Part shown: in pieces, positions 1 through 8,332 of the stretch | Layout: the number at the start of each line of letters is the position of its first letter | Position numbering within the stretch: the first letter of the stretch is position 1 | Assembly: GCF_052056295.1 (NCBI RefSeq) | Contig: NZ_CP182493.1 | Location: 1,364,001-1,428,000, forward strand | DNA from: Catenovulum sp052056295 | GTDB lineage: Bacteria; Pseudomonadota; Gammaproteobacteria; Enterobacterales; Alteromonadaceae | Reading direction: 5' to 3' | DNA: 64,000 nucleotides | Made by a program: the position numbers and the translations under genes | The notes under the pieces: model-generated | What the model was told of the DNA's origin: nothing | Databases searched by the model: none | What the model saw: the letters and a program-made list of their open reading frames with translations, nothing else

Positions 1-198
1 TGTACCAACCGCTTGTTCAATTGCCGCTCGTTTAGCATTTTCTAATGCAACTTTGTAGGCTTGTGCAACTTGGCCGGGTTGAATATCGGCAACACCTTTT
101 GCAACCACTACTTTACCAGCATAAACATTTGCTGATACAACAAATAGTAAACTTGCACATAATGCAATGAATTTGCCTAGATATTTTGAATTGATCAT
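1..198 (-). CDS. Secreted LPP20/FlgT-N-like protein, N-terminal part only
   Basis: Only the first 66 codons lie in the window and the gene runs off its left edge. I translated it by hand from the ATG at 198. The first ~28 residues form a signal peptide (hydrophobic core, cleavage likely after VYA). An alanine-rich helix (ENAKRAAIEQAVG) follows, typical of the N-terminal domain of LPP20-type and FlgT-like periplasmic proteins. It starts 18 bp after the MCE gene on the same strand, so it is probably the last or next-to-last gene of the MCE operon. The function is unknown and the family assignment rests on one short motif. Confidence 0.6.
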   Translation of the reverse strand, partial: MINSKYLGKFIALCASLLFVVSANVYAGKVVVAKGVADIQPGQVAQAYKVALENAKRAAIEQAVGT

Positions 199-216
199 CC
201 TGATATCTAACTCCGC

Positions 217-1185
217 TTAATTACTTGGTTCACTGGTATAAAGTCTATCATCTATCAAATTATTATGTAGAGGAAAGTTAACCTTTTGTTCACTAGTACC
301 CTTTAATAACCAATGATTATCCAAGGTGTACATTAATTTTCGTGACGAAATTAGCGTATATTCAACCTCGTCCATAATACGCGGTAAGTCGCTTAACGCC
401 AGCTCTGCCTGTTGCAGGGCTGATTCACCTCGCTGTGCCGCACTTTCAACCTGATTTAACGCTTGAATTATCGGACTTTCAAGCCTTGTAGAAGTCTGGC
501 CTAACTGCTCTGTTAACAATTCAATTTGCCGTAAACTCTGATCAAATTGTTTGATTGCTTGCGGTAACACCTGTGCTGATTGCTGCAGGCTGGCTGTTAG
601 CTGATCGGTTTGCTGCAAACTTGCCGCTATATGCTGCTGATTCTTTTCTATAGTTTGAGTAATAGCTGCCAAGCTATCGACAATTGAAGTCAATTGACCA
701 GCAATTTTTTCAACTTGCCATTGTTCGATTAATTCTTCAAACGACGTCGGCTCAACAACTTTAACTAAACTTTTATTTCCCAACAAGTTATTTGTATTTT
801 GACTAGGTATAAATGTTAAACCACTGCCTGAGATCACTGTGCTTAAACCAAGCTTAGAATCAATTTGAATAAGGCTGTCTTTACGATAAAAATTACGATA
901 ACTGCCATCCAGCTGCATACGAATTTCAACTTGACCACTTGGCGTTAATTCAACACTTGCGACCTTACCTATTAACACACCAGACAAAGTGACAGGTGAG
1001 TCTTCGACAATACCGTAAGTTTGTTTAACATGCGCCCTGAGCTCAAACTTCATACTGTGTTGCGGTGCACTGACTCGGTTTAAGTAAATTGCATAAATAA
1101 CCAAAGCAAGTGCGCTTAAAACAACAATACCTAATATTTTGTCTTGTAGACTTGTTTCAAATGCTTTTGGCTTTGCGAAACTCAT
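217..1185 (-). CDS. MCE-domain protein (MlaD/PqiB-like lipid-transport component)
   Basis: 322 aa. A cytoplasmic N-terminus is followed by one membrane anchor (residues 17-35), then an MCE domain (about 44-120, with the usual pattern of a hydrophobic stretch, GVxIGKV and paired glycines). After that comes a long glutamine-rich region (about 165-270) that looks coiled-coil. MCE proteins form hexameric rings in the periplasm that hold or channel lipids between the inner and outer membranes, working with an MlaE-type permease and an MlaF-type ATPase. Both partners are encoded immediately upstream (2 bp from the ATPase-like gene). The long coiled-coil tail resembles single-MCE proteins with needle-like extensions. 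The substrate cannot be told from sequence. Confidence 0.85.
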   Translation of the reverse strand: MSFAKPKAFETSLQDKILGIVVLSALALVIYAIYLNRVSAPQHSMKFELRAHVKQTYGIVEDSPVTLSGVLIGKVASVELTPSGQVEIRMQLDGSYRNFYRKDSLIQIDSKLGLSTVISGSGLTFIPSQNTNNLLGNKSLVKVVEPTSFEELIEQWQVEKIAGQLTSIVDSLAAITQTIEKNQQHIAASLQQTDQLTASLQQSAQVLPQAIKQFDQSLRQIELLTEQLGQTSTRLESPIIQALNQVESAAQRGESALQQAELALSDLPRIMDEVEYTLISSRKLMYTLDNHWLLKGTSEQKVNFPLHNNLIDDRLYTSEPSN

Positions 1186-1187
1186 TT

Positions 1188-1838
1188 CTATTCCAATACA
1201 ATTTTTTTATCTTCAATACGGTAAACCCGCTGAGCTATGCTATGGCTGTCGCCTGCGGTTGTTGTCATTAATAAGCTGGCGCCAGTTTCATCACAGTATT
1301 GTTTGAGTATAGCTAATATTTTCTCACGCATAACTGGCGACATACCTGACTGCAGCTCATCAGCTAACAAGAGTTTAGGCCGAATAACCAGCGCTCTAGC
1401 TAAATTAACCAAACGTAGTTGCACATCATTGAGTTGATGAACATCGTATTCAAGAATATCTGTTATTTCGAGTTGCTCGGCGACAAATTGAATTCGCTTA
1501 ACAATAAATTCATTGTCGAAGTTTCTATGATATTTCAAAGGTAAGGCAATATTATTATAGACAGTAAATAAACTAACCAAACCTCCACTTTCGTAACAAT
1601 AAGATACTTTTCTAAATATTTGATCGGCTGATAATTGGTCAATATCTTCACCATCTACTAGTAAAGTCCCACGTTGAAAAGGGACAATGCCAGCACAAGC
1701 TTTCAAAAAGCTAGTCCCGCCGTCCAAAACACCTGTCGCTAAACAGACAATTTCGCCAGCGGCTAATTGTAAAGATGCATCTTCAAATAAGCTTAACTCG
1801 CCAAAACCTAGATGAAAATTTTCAACTTTAAGGCTCAT
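1188..1838 (-). CDS. Degenerate ABC ATPase-like subunit of an MCE transporter
   Basis: 216 aa with the size and fold pattern of MlaF-type nucleotide-binding subunits, but with several catalytic motifs altered. The Walker A loop reads GVLDGGTS (residues 36-43), so threonine replaces the invariant lysine. The signature is LNDVQ (136-140) instead of LSGGQ. The switch-histidine region reads LLMTTTAG, with no histidine. Walker B is intact (LLLADE, 156-161). The DNA shows a clean frame, so a sequencing shift is unlikely. The start overlaps the permease stop by 4 bp (ATGA). It is either a pseudo-ATPase or an ATPase using an unusual mechanism. Confidence 0.8.
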   Translation of the reverse strand: MSLKVENFHLGFGELSLFEDASLQLAAGEIVCLATGVLDGGTSFLKACAGIVPFQRGTLLVDGEDIDQLSADQIFRKVSYCYESGGLVSLFTVYNNIALPLKYHRNFDNEFIVKRIQFVAEQLEITDILEYDVHQLNDVQLRLVNLARALVIRPKLLLADELQSGMSPVMREKILAILKQYCDETGASLLMTTTAGDSHSIAQRVYRIEDKKIVLE

Positions 1839-2626
1839 AATCTGTATGCCATTAAACTCAATGCCACATTTAAAGTAAAGAAGGTAATAAGTTGGGCTGT
1901 TGTCGAGCTGGATATAGCACGGCTAATATCGGTAAAACGCCCTGCCACTCGCCCACAAAAATGTAAACTAATTAACCCAATAAGACTACCGCCAATCAAA
2001 GCCTTAGCTAAGGTAATCACAACTTCCAAGCCAGTAACTTTGGCTAAAATCGCACTTAAAAATACGGTAAATGACAAAGTAGGGTCATCCAATAAAATCA
2101 CCAAATAAGCGGATGAGATACTGACGGCATTAAAAAAAATAAACATCAGCAATAACGACAATGGAAAAGCGAAAAATACAGGCAGCAGAAAAATAAATAC
2201 TGGACTCATTTGTTGTGCTTTTAATACTTCAAATTCATTGTATAACTTTAGATGGCCTAATTCAGCTGTAATAGCGGTTGCTGAACGTGCGATTAAGATC
2301 ACACCGGAGATTACAGGGCCTAACTCTCGAATGACGACAATCACAAAAAAGTTCGCATAAAACTCAACCATGCTTTTGCCTGGCGGCAAAACTGCATATA
2401 ACCTAGCCATCATCAAGGAGCCAATGATTAACGCGATAGCAGTATTGATTCCAATCGCCCGTACGCCTGTATTATACAACTGACGTTTGAACATCATCCA
2501 AAATATATTGCGCCGAGCCGGATGCAACAAGTGGCGAGATTCTCTGATAGTGAGCGCCAACAAGGCAGCAATATCTAGAAAATAACAGAAAAGTCCGCGT
2601 ATATATGCGCCCAAAGCCCCAATCAT
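1835..2626 (-). CDS. MlaE-family ABC permease of an MCE lipid transporter
   Basis: 263 aa with five to six hydrophobic segments and an N-terminal amphipathic elbow region, the MlaE/YrbE arrangement. The central region VIVVIRELGPVISGVILIAR matches the family hallmark (RELGP followed by a small-residue-rich helix), and AITAELG follows. MlaE dimers sit in the inner membrane, contacting an MCE ring outside and ATPases inside. The gene overlaps both neighbours by 4 bp (stop/start ATGA), showing translational coupling with the TPR lipoprotein upstream and the ATPase-like protein downstream. The family assignment is strong. The lipid handled and the transport direction are unknown. Confidence 0.88.
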   Translation of the reverse strand: MIGALGAYIRGLFCYFLDIAALLALTIRESRHLLHPARRNIFWMMFKRQLYNTGVRAIGINTAIALIIGSLMMARLYAVLPPGKSMVEFYANFFVIVVIRELGPVISGVILIARSATAITAELGHLKLYNEFEVLKAQQMSPVFIFLLPVFFAFPLSLLLMFIFFNAVSISSAYLVILLDDPTLSFTVFLSAILAKVTGLEVVITLAKALIGGSLIGLISLHFCGRVAGRFTDISRAISSSTTAQLITFFTLNVALSLMAYRL

Positions 2627-3411
2627 AAATGTGCCTGAAGATGCTGACTAAACCATAACTGCATGGATTCAACTAAATGAGGGGCATTAACTTTAGCACT
2701 GGTTTGCGCGAGCGAAAAATACCAAGCGCTCAGCTTATAATCACCTTGCTTGTAATGTAATTTGCTCAATAAAAACAGGCTATCCGTTACTAGCTGCAGC
2801 GTTTTATGTTGTTGGGCGAATTTTAATGCTGTGCTAACCTGTACAATGTTTGCCTGAGCGTAACCCAGTTGATAATACAAATAAGCAGCATCCGCTGGAT
2901 AATGTTTTGCCGTCTGTGTAAGCTGCTGCGCTAAGTTTGATAAGTCGTTGTTATATAAATACCAATAAGCAAGCTGGCGTGAGTTTAATTTGCTCACATC
3001 AAGCAATTCTAGTAACTGGCTATTTTGTGTCTGGCGAAATTCTAACAGGTAACAATCAGCGAGATGGTGTTCATATAATTCTACACTGGCCAACTGTTTG
3101 CATTGGGCAACAAGTTGTTCAGCTTGCTCAATGTGGCCATTTGCATAGAGTAAATCCGCCAGCAATAAATTGCTCTTAATGACATACTCTACATCAGCAA
3201 ATACGGCGAAGCTTTGTTGTGCTTTTTGAAGTTTTTCGATACGCAACTCAGCTGATTGTTGCAACGAAAGACTGTTAAAATCACTGCGGGCTGTTTGCAA
3301 GTCAGGATGAATCTGCTCAGTTGTGCTAGAACAAGCAGTCAGGGTAAAAACTAACAGCAAACACAATTTTTTTGCCGAGCTAACTTTCCTCTGCCATACG
3401 TTTCGCATCAC
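2623..3411 (-). CDS. TPR-like lipoprotein of the MCE operon
   Basis: 262 aa. The N-terminus is a lipoprotein signal with lipobox LTAC (cysteine 27) followed by SS, suggesting outer-membrane sorting. The remainder is a series of helix pairs rich in alanine, leucine and tyrosine (for example AYWYLYN, AAYLYYQLGYAQ, AWYFSLAQ), which looks like degenerate tetratricopeptide repeats. It overlaps the upstream gene by 32 bp and the permease by 4 bp. A surface for protein-protein contact in the periplasm is the natural inference, perhaps docking the MCE assembly to the outer membrane. I do not recognise a named family. Confidence 0.75.
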   Translation of the reverse strand: MMRNVWQRKVSSAKKLCLLLVFTLTACSSTTEQIHPDLQTARSDFNSLSLQQSAELRIEKLQKAQQSFAVFADVEYVIKSNLLLADLLYANGHIEQAEQLVAQCKQLASVELYEHHLADCYLLEFRQTQNSQLLELLDVSKLNSRQLAYWYLYNNDLSNLAQQLTQTAKHYPADAAYLYYQLGYAQANIVQVSTALKFAQQHKTLQLVTDSLFLLSKLHYKQGDYKLSAWYFSLAQTSAKVNAPHLVESMQLWFSQHLQAHL

Positions 3412-4102
3412 TTTTTAGCATCCTAACAAATGTTTCCAAATGGTCTGGTCGGTTTACATATTCTTCTAGGATTGCAATCGACTCTTCAAGAGTTTTGTGT
3501 CTGAGCATAAACGCCATACTCTCTCTCAAAGGTTTAAGTTCATTTGAAGATAATTGAATCTCTAACAAGTCGGCAAAATCATCAAAGTCGTTGGCCAAAA
3601 ACAATTTTTTACTATGGCTGCGAAAACGCCATCTAGCCACTTTAGCGCCGATTGAATTTAATGTTGTACCTAACCAGATGCCGATTACCAATACAATAAA
3701 GTCACCGATTTTATCCCGCGCTACTGACTTCCATTCCTGCGACAATACACTTTCAGATAATTCTGAGGTGGTACGGATTTCCTCTATGTATTTTTTCGCA
3801 ACTGTATTCAGCGGATTTAAATTCAATGCTTGCATAAATCTAGCTTCTGCTGGGCCAAACTTTTTCGCTAAATATAATGCTTCACCTTGCAAAGCATAAA
3901 TCATGTCGTTGTCTGCATAACGCTTTAATGCTTGAGAGGTCAATAGTTCGGCTTTGTCAAACTCCCCTGCTTCAATAAATTTTTGTGCTTGAACCACTAC
4001 TCTAGTTTCTGATTTTAAATACTTATCAAAAGATTCAACATCTTGCGCGAATAACTGTAAGCTTAAAACCGCGAGCAAGATAACAAAACTTTGTTTAACC
4101 AT
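3380..4102 (-). CDS. TPR protein with central transmembrane helix
   Basis: 240 aa. A signal peptide (1-20) leads into about two tetratricopeptide repeats (36-105; AGEFDKAELLTSQALKRY and a second unit). A membrane helix follows at about 132-150 (FIVLVIGIWLGTTL), then a charged C-terminal domain with many leucine/arginine helices, presumably cytoplasmic. Its ATG shares a base with the stop of the upstream LPP20-like gene (TAATG), and its 3' end overlaps the lipoprotein gene by 32 bp. A periplasmic TPR domain joined to a cytoplasmic tail could link envelope events to the transporter. That role is inference and the family is unrecognised. Confidence 0.75.
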   Translation of the reverse strand: MVKQSFVILLAVLSLQLFAQDVESFDKYLKSETRVVVQAQKFIEAGEFDKAELLTSQALKRYADNDMIYALQGEALYLAKKFGPAEARFMQALNLNPLNTVAKKYIEEIRTTSELSESVLSQEWKSVARDKIGDFIVLVIGIWLGTTLNSIGAKVARWRFRSHSKKLFLANDFDDFADLLEIQLSSNELKPLRESMAFMLRHKTLEESIAILEEYVNRPDHLETFVRMLKSDAKRMAEES

Positions 4103-5157
4103 TAATCAGCCACTACAACCATTACGCCAGCGTTATGCATCACTTGGTAAATGGTTTTATTGTTCTGCAAAATCTTTGCATCCATATCGCTAATCACTAA
4201 ATCAGACTTACGCAATTTGTAGGTATTTTTAGCTTTAACTATCATTGGCTTGATTGCTACACGAGTGTTTCGAATCGCATCATCAACATCAAAATCATAC
4301 GAGACAGGGCGTTTTTTAACTAAGTCGTCATATGATGTGTCGTCATTTGGATAAACAATATCACCACTTTCACTACGAATAGTTGGCACGGCTGCAATCT
4401 TAAAATCTACAACACTGCTCGCATCAATCAGCAATCCAGTAAAGTTAGCGGTATTTTCAAAATCTTTGATAAAAGCGTCTAGCTGTTGTGCCGCTTTATC
4501 CGCACCTTGCACTTGCAACCATACAGCCATACGTTTGGTAAATTCAGCTTCTTCAGCTGTTGTGATAACAAAAGGTTGTGCGGCTGCATGTGCTTTAGTA
4601 ATAAAATTTAGATCTAGGCTTTGTTTGAAAGCGAACCAACTTGAATTAAATTGCGCTTGATAGAGTTCAAAACCAGTTAAACCATTTGCTGTTGAAGTTA
4701 AGCCACTCTGTTGCGTTTTACTTTTTGGAATAAAAGTTTCCATCAAGTTACCCGCCATTGGAATTTCCATTGTGACTGACGCAACATCATTTTGATAATG
4801 GTCTTTCGTCATAATGGCGCCTTTGATCACAGCTTCAACTTGGGTTCGTACTGTATCACTCGCCAAGGTCATATCTTGCACTAAGGTTTGCGAGTTCACT
4901 CTTACGCCGTTGACAATTTCAGCTAGATTTCGATAAGCATCTAATTGTGCAGCCCGGCGCGCCAACAAACGTGCTTTTGAACTGCCAAGTTGATTTTGTG
5001 GCGCTACGCCGTAACCATGCGCGAATATACTGCCCTTAGTCCAATTAACACCGCCGTTGGCAGTTTGTTTAATCACTTCGTCTGCTAAAGCTGTTGGAGT
5101 ACTGAGCATACTCACACTCAAAAGCACTGCCGTAACAATTTTTTTAATAAGAGTCAT
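4102..5157 (-). CDS. LPP20-like secreted protein (paralogue 1)
   Basis: 351 aa from the ATG at 5157, chosen over an upstream in-frame GTG (5187) because AAAGGTG precedes it and because the signal peptide then starts correctly (MTLIKKIVTAVLLSVSM, cleavage near ALA-DE). An LPP20-type domain follows: KARLLARRAAQLDAYRNLAE, then a region ending VEAVIKGA. The C-terminal half (from about 215) carries no motif I know. A second protein with the same RAAQxDAxRNLAE core is encoded two genes upstream. LPP20 is named after a Helicobacter lipoprotein, and the biochemical function of the family is unsettled. Confidence 0.8.
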   Translation of the reverse strand: MTLIKKIVTAVLLSVSMLSTPTALADEVIKQTANGGVNWTKGSIFAHGYGVAPQNQLGSSKARLLARRAAQLDAYRNLAEIVNGVRVNSQTLVQDMTLASDTVRTQVEAVIKGAIMTKDHYQNDVASVTMEIPMAGNLMETFIPKSKTQQSGLTSTANGLTGFELYQAQFNSSWFAFKQSLDLNFITKAHAAAQPFVITTAEEAEFTKRMAVWLQVQGADKAAQQLDAFIKDFENTANFTGLLIDASSVVDFKIAAVPTIRSESGDIVYPNDDTSYDDLVKKRPVSYDFDVDDAIRNTRVAIKPMIVKAKNTYKLRKSDLVISDMDAKILQNNKTIYQVMHNAGVMVVVAD

Positions 5158-5171
5158 ACGCACCTTTACCT

Positions 5172-6473
5172 CTATACCTCGTCCCACTTAGCGTAACGTT
5201 TTTTAGCTTTTGTAACTTTATCTAAATAACGCCGAGTTTCTAACGCTGGTAAATTTACAGATAGGTATTGATATACTTGTTCTGCAGTCTGTTTATTTAT
5301 TATTTTAGCTGCTTTATTGAAATTTTTACTGTTTCCAGTAAATGTTTTTGCCACATTACCTACGCCAGTATTGTACGAAGCTACGGCACAATAAAAACGT
5401 GCAAGCGGGTCGTCTACTTTACGCAAATAACGGGTTGTTAATAAATCGAAATAAGCAACACCTAACTCAATATTCTGTTCACTGTCGTACAAATATTCAG
5501 GTTCAACAACACGTTTTTCACCGTATACATGCCTATACGCATCTATACCCGCAGTTCGCGGAACAAGCTGCATCAATCCAAAGGCTGGAACAGGTGAAGT
5601 CGCTCTAGGATTAAAACTGGATTCAGTTTCAATGATTGCTAACACCAAAGACACTGGCACCTGATATTTTTTGGAATAACGCTTAATCACAGAGAAGTTG
5701 CGTTCTATAAGCTCATTTTGATAACCGGACAAAAATGGAATTTTGATTTTAAGCACTTTTACCGGTTTATTAGCAACTGTCACTTGACGAGTTTCAGTTA
5801 CCGCTTGGCTATCGGGTGTTTGATTTGGTTCGAATTCAGCCTGAGCTTCTAAAACCTCTAATTCTTTTAATACTTGGGCAATTTGTTCGTTAGAAACCAA
5901 ATCCTGCAATACAGGTTTATCTTTTACTGCCGGTACTTGGTTGTTCGATTGACTAGTTGAAGTTGTCGCTTGAGAATTTGAATCTTCGCCTAATTCTTTT
6001 TTTATTGCTTGGCTAAGTTGATCTTTTTCTTCCAACACGGCTTGGGTATCCGTTTGCGCGGCTATTAATGCATTTTTTAGGCGTTGAATAACTTGTTGTG
6101 GCGATTGGTCGGGTTGAATTATGGTTTCAATCGACAATTGCCCAGCTTCAAAATCCATCATGCGACGGGTTTGCATGTCTGGGGCATAATCAACCCATTC
6201 ATGTGCCGAAGGCAATTTTAACTCTTCAGCTCCCCAATTAATTTCAATTTTATTCGACAGGCCTTTGAGCGCTCTTTCAACAGCTTGTTCTACCGCGTTA
6301 AAACGTCGCTCTAAAATAACGTCCGTGCCGGCAAATTGTTTATCAAGCAATGCATCAATTTCAGCAAAATCATCATCAACATCTGCAAAACCATCGTTGG
6401 CAGCTAGATGCACAGGTAACATTAGAGATATAGAGATTGCACCTATACCTATGAATTTGTGTACTCGTCGCAC
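5172..6473 (-). CDS. MltC-like membrane-bound lytic murein transglycosylase
   Basis: 433 aa using the GTG at 6473, which has a perfect GGGAGG ribosome site five bases upstream. The longer TTG start (6497) has none. A signal peptide is followed by a region resembling the MltC N-terminal domain, a variable QST-rich linker (about 160-235), and a C-terminal SLT domain. The SLT domain has the catalytic glutamate in ETESSFNP (about residue 284) and the family motifs FGLMQLVP and ASYNTGVGNV. It cleaves peptidoglycan glycan strands, leaving 1,6-anhydro ends. Unlike MltC I see no lipobox cysteine. Its position inside an MCE transporter operon is unusual. Confidence 0.88.
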   Translation of the reverse strand: MRRVHKFIGIGAISISLMLPVHLAANDGFADVDDDFAEIDALLDKQFAGTDVILERRFNAVEQAVERALKGLSNKIEINWGAEELKLPSAHEWVDYAPDMQTRRMMDFEAGQLSIETIIQPDQSPQQVIQRLKNALIAAQTDTQAVLEEKDQLSQAIKKELGEDSNSQATTSTSQSNNQVPAVKDKPVLQDLVSNEQIAQVLKELEVLEAQAEFEPNQTPDSQAVTETRQVTVANKPVKVLKIKIPFLSGYQNELIERNFSVIKRYSKKYQVPVSLVLAIIETESSFNPRATSPVPAFGLMQLVPRTAGIDAYRHVYGEKRVVEPEYLYDSEQNIELGVAYFDLLTTRYLRKVDDPLARFYCAVASYNTGVGNVAKTFTGNSKNFNKAAKIINKQTAEQVYQYLSVNLPALETRRYLDKVTKAKKRYAKWDEV

Positions 6474-6517
6474 ATCCACCTCCCAATCTGTGAACAATCG
6501 TCAATCATACCTGTGAT

Positions 6518-7327
6518 TTATTTAGACAAAATCACCAAGATACCGTCCATTGAATGGCGTTCAACATTTGCAAGAATCGCAGCAGCATCTTCGTTTGACA
6601 CAACCAAATCACTACCATTAATCGTTCTTTCAACTTTAACTTTTACCGGTAAAAAGCTATCAAATTCACTTGGGTCTTGGCTCCAAACAACAGATTTAGT
6701 TGGATGTTGCTCAAAGTCTTTCGACGACAATACTAGTTTTCCGTCATTGGTGAAAACTTGAGTGACCAAAGATGCGGTATAAGCTTGCGAGCTTGCATCT
6801 AGTATAAAGGCAGAGTGAACTTGACTTGGTTTAGTTGCAGCAGGTGGAACATAAGCTGGGGCTGCCGGAGCATCAGTTTTGGCAGGTAATGCATCAACCA
6901 GCGCTTGTTTTAAGTTTTGTTTGTTACGACATTGAGTAGACTGAGCGTTAATACACACACCAACGGTTACTTCCGCAACATAAGTTCCGTCTTCTTGAGA
7001 TAACTTAGAGTCAACAATAAAAGCGCCTTCCAATGTGCCTTTAACTCGAGTGGCAATTACATCTGACGTGACTTCGTAATCTTCAACCGTAGTACCCGCA
7101 GTTAATCTTATGCCCCTAATTTGCTCTGCTAAATTTCGTTGTGCGTCTACTTGAGCTGCACGTTTTGCCATAAATCTAGCTTGGACTTTGTTGGCAACTT
7201 TACTCATATCAACAGTGCCAAAGCCTGTTGCTTGCATAATCCCACTCTGAAACGCTTGGTTATCCGCCTGAGCGGTAAAACTTAGCGAGGTTAAGCTTAC
7301 CAATAAAGCTGCAAAAACCGATTTCAT
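6518..7327 (-). CDS. LPP20-like secreted protein (paralogue 2), first gene of the MCE operon
   Basis: 269 aa. Signal peptide MKSVFAALLVSLTSLSFTAQA is preceded by AAGGAA. The LPP20-type core contains MAKRAAQVDAQRNLAEQIRGIRL, closely matching the paralogue at 4102-5157, then a beta-rich stretch (VKGTLEGAFIVD; TYVAEVTVGVCIN). The second half ends in a domain with VKVKVERTINGSDLVVS, similar in plan to the C-terminal part of its paralogue, so the two probably arose by duplication. It lies 21 bp upstream of the MltC-like stop codon side, and a 131-bp gap separates it from crp, so the operon promoter is probably in that gap. Confidence 0.8.
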   Translation of the reverse strand: MKSVFAALLVSLTSLSFTAQADNQAFQSGIMQATGFGTVDMSKVANKVQARFMAKRAAQVDAQRNLAEQIRGIRLTAGTTVEDYEVTSDVIATRVKGTLEGAFIVDSKLSQEDGTYVAEVTVGVCINAQSTQCRNKQNLKQALVDALPAKTDAPAAPAYVPPAATKPSQVHSAFILDASSQAYTASLVTQVFTNDGKLVLSSKDFEQHPTKSVVWSQDPSEFDSFLPVKVKVERTINGSDLVVSNEDAAAILANVERHSMDGILVILSK

Positions 7328-7377
7328 ACCAAATTCCTTGTTAAAAATGTTGACCTACCCTAAGTGTAAATCAATTA

Positions 7378-7394
7378 AAGCTGTGATACAGCTT
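7378..7394. promoter_or_regulatory. Small inverted repeat between crp and the LPP20 gene
   Basis: AAGCTGT and ACAGCTT form a perfect 7-bp inverted repeat with a 3-base spacer, about 50 bp upstream of the first gene of the MCE operon and downstream of crp. It could be an operator or a weak terminator. There is no T-run on either side, which argues against a simple terminator. Confidence 0.3.
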
Positions 7395-7458
7395 AGATCA
7401 TCAAAAAGGCAATAAAACAATGAACTAAATCACAATCTTCAGTGTCGGCGCATTTATG

Positions 7459-8091
7459 TTATCTTGTGCCGTAAACCACCATGGTTTTACCATGTGCTTC
7501 AATTAGCCCTTGCTCTTCAAGGTTCTTCAGCACTCGTCCGACCATTTCACGTGAACAACCAACAATGCGGCCTAACTCTTGACGGGTAATTTTAATTTGC
7601 ATGCCGTCTGGGTGAGTCATAGCATCAGGCTGTTTACACAAATCTAATAAAGCAGCCGCAACACGGCCTGTGACGTCTAAAAATGCTAAATCGACTACTT
7701 TTCTTGAAGTGTCACGTAACCTAAGTGCTAGTTGACCAGAAACCCGGAATAAAATTTCTGGATGCGATTTACACAAATCCTTAAATTTATCATAGGTAAT
7801 TTCAGCGACTTCACATTCTGTACGAGCTTTAACCGTAGCACTGCGCTCTTGACCATCGAACAGTCCCATCTCACCATAAAACTCCCCAGGGTTTAGGTAA
7901 GCAAGTATTAACTCTCGACCTTCATCACTTTCAATACTAACGGCAACCGAACCGTCCAATAATAACGACAATGTTTCAGGCTTATCCCCTGCACAAATCA
8001 TTGTACTTTTTGCTGGATAACGTTTGCGATTACAGTGTCTTATAAAGTTTTGTAACTCTTCATCGTTGGCTACATGGTATGGCATACTCAT
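7459..8091 (-). CDS. crp: cAMP receptor protein, global transcription regulator
   Basis: 210 aa, the normal length. The N-terminal cyclic-nucleotide domain contains the phosphate-binding cassette GEMGLF..QERSATVKA (Gly73-Glu74, Arg83-Ser84 by count) and the adenine-contacting Thr128 in LRDTSRK. A long dimer helix follows, then a helix-turn-helix (about 169-190, ITRQELGRIVGCSREMVGRVL) with the DNA-reading arginine/glutamate pattern of Crp. It is a single gene with divergent mscS upstream. As cAMP effector it may respond to the class III cyclase encoded at 19313-21547, though other cyclases surely exist in the genome. Confidence 0.97.
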   Translation of the reverse strand: MSMPYHVANDEELQNFIRHCNRKRYPAKSTMICAGDKPETLSLLLDGSVAVSIESDEGRELILAYLNPGEFYGEMGLFDGQERSATVKARTECEVAEITYDKFKDLCKSHPEILFRVSGQLALRLRDTSRKVVDLAFLDVTGRVAAALLDLCKQPDAMTHPDGMQIKITRQELGRIVGCSREMVGRVLKNLEEQGLIEAHGKTMVVYGTR

Positions 8092-8332
8092 GGTTTCGCT
8101 CTCTTATTCTAATTGTGAACTTGTAGACATTTTCCCGATACTTTTTATATCATACAGTTAAATGAAGAAAAATCACTCACAACTCATAATTAATCTGTCA
8201 TACAATGGAATTGCTCTCGTTGTACACTATATCGTATGTAAAAGGATTAACTTTAAATCTAGCCCAATACCATTCATAAAAGTGTGAGCACAGCCCGAAT
8301 TCGTCCATTTCTAAACTAAACAGGAGCATGTT
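8092..8332. other. Divergent crp/mscS intergenic region
   Basis: 241 bp of AT-rich DNA between two divergent genes. It must hold both promoters. I see no full TGTGA-N6-TCACA Crp site, although isolated halves (ATCACTCACA; GTGTGAGCACA) occur. mscS has a good ribosome site (CAGGAG) 6-7 bases before its ATG. No other structure was found. Confidence 0.5.

Noticed and set aside
8092..8332. Crp autoregulation site upstream of crp
   Set aside because: Only isolated half sites were found, no full TGTGA-N6-TCACA.
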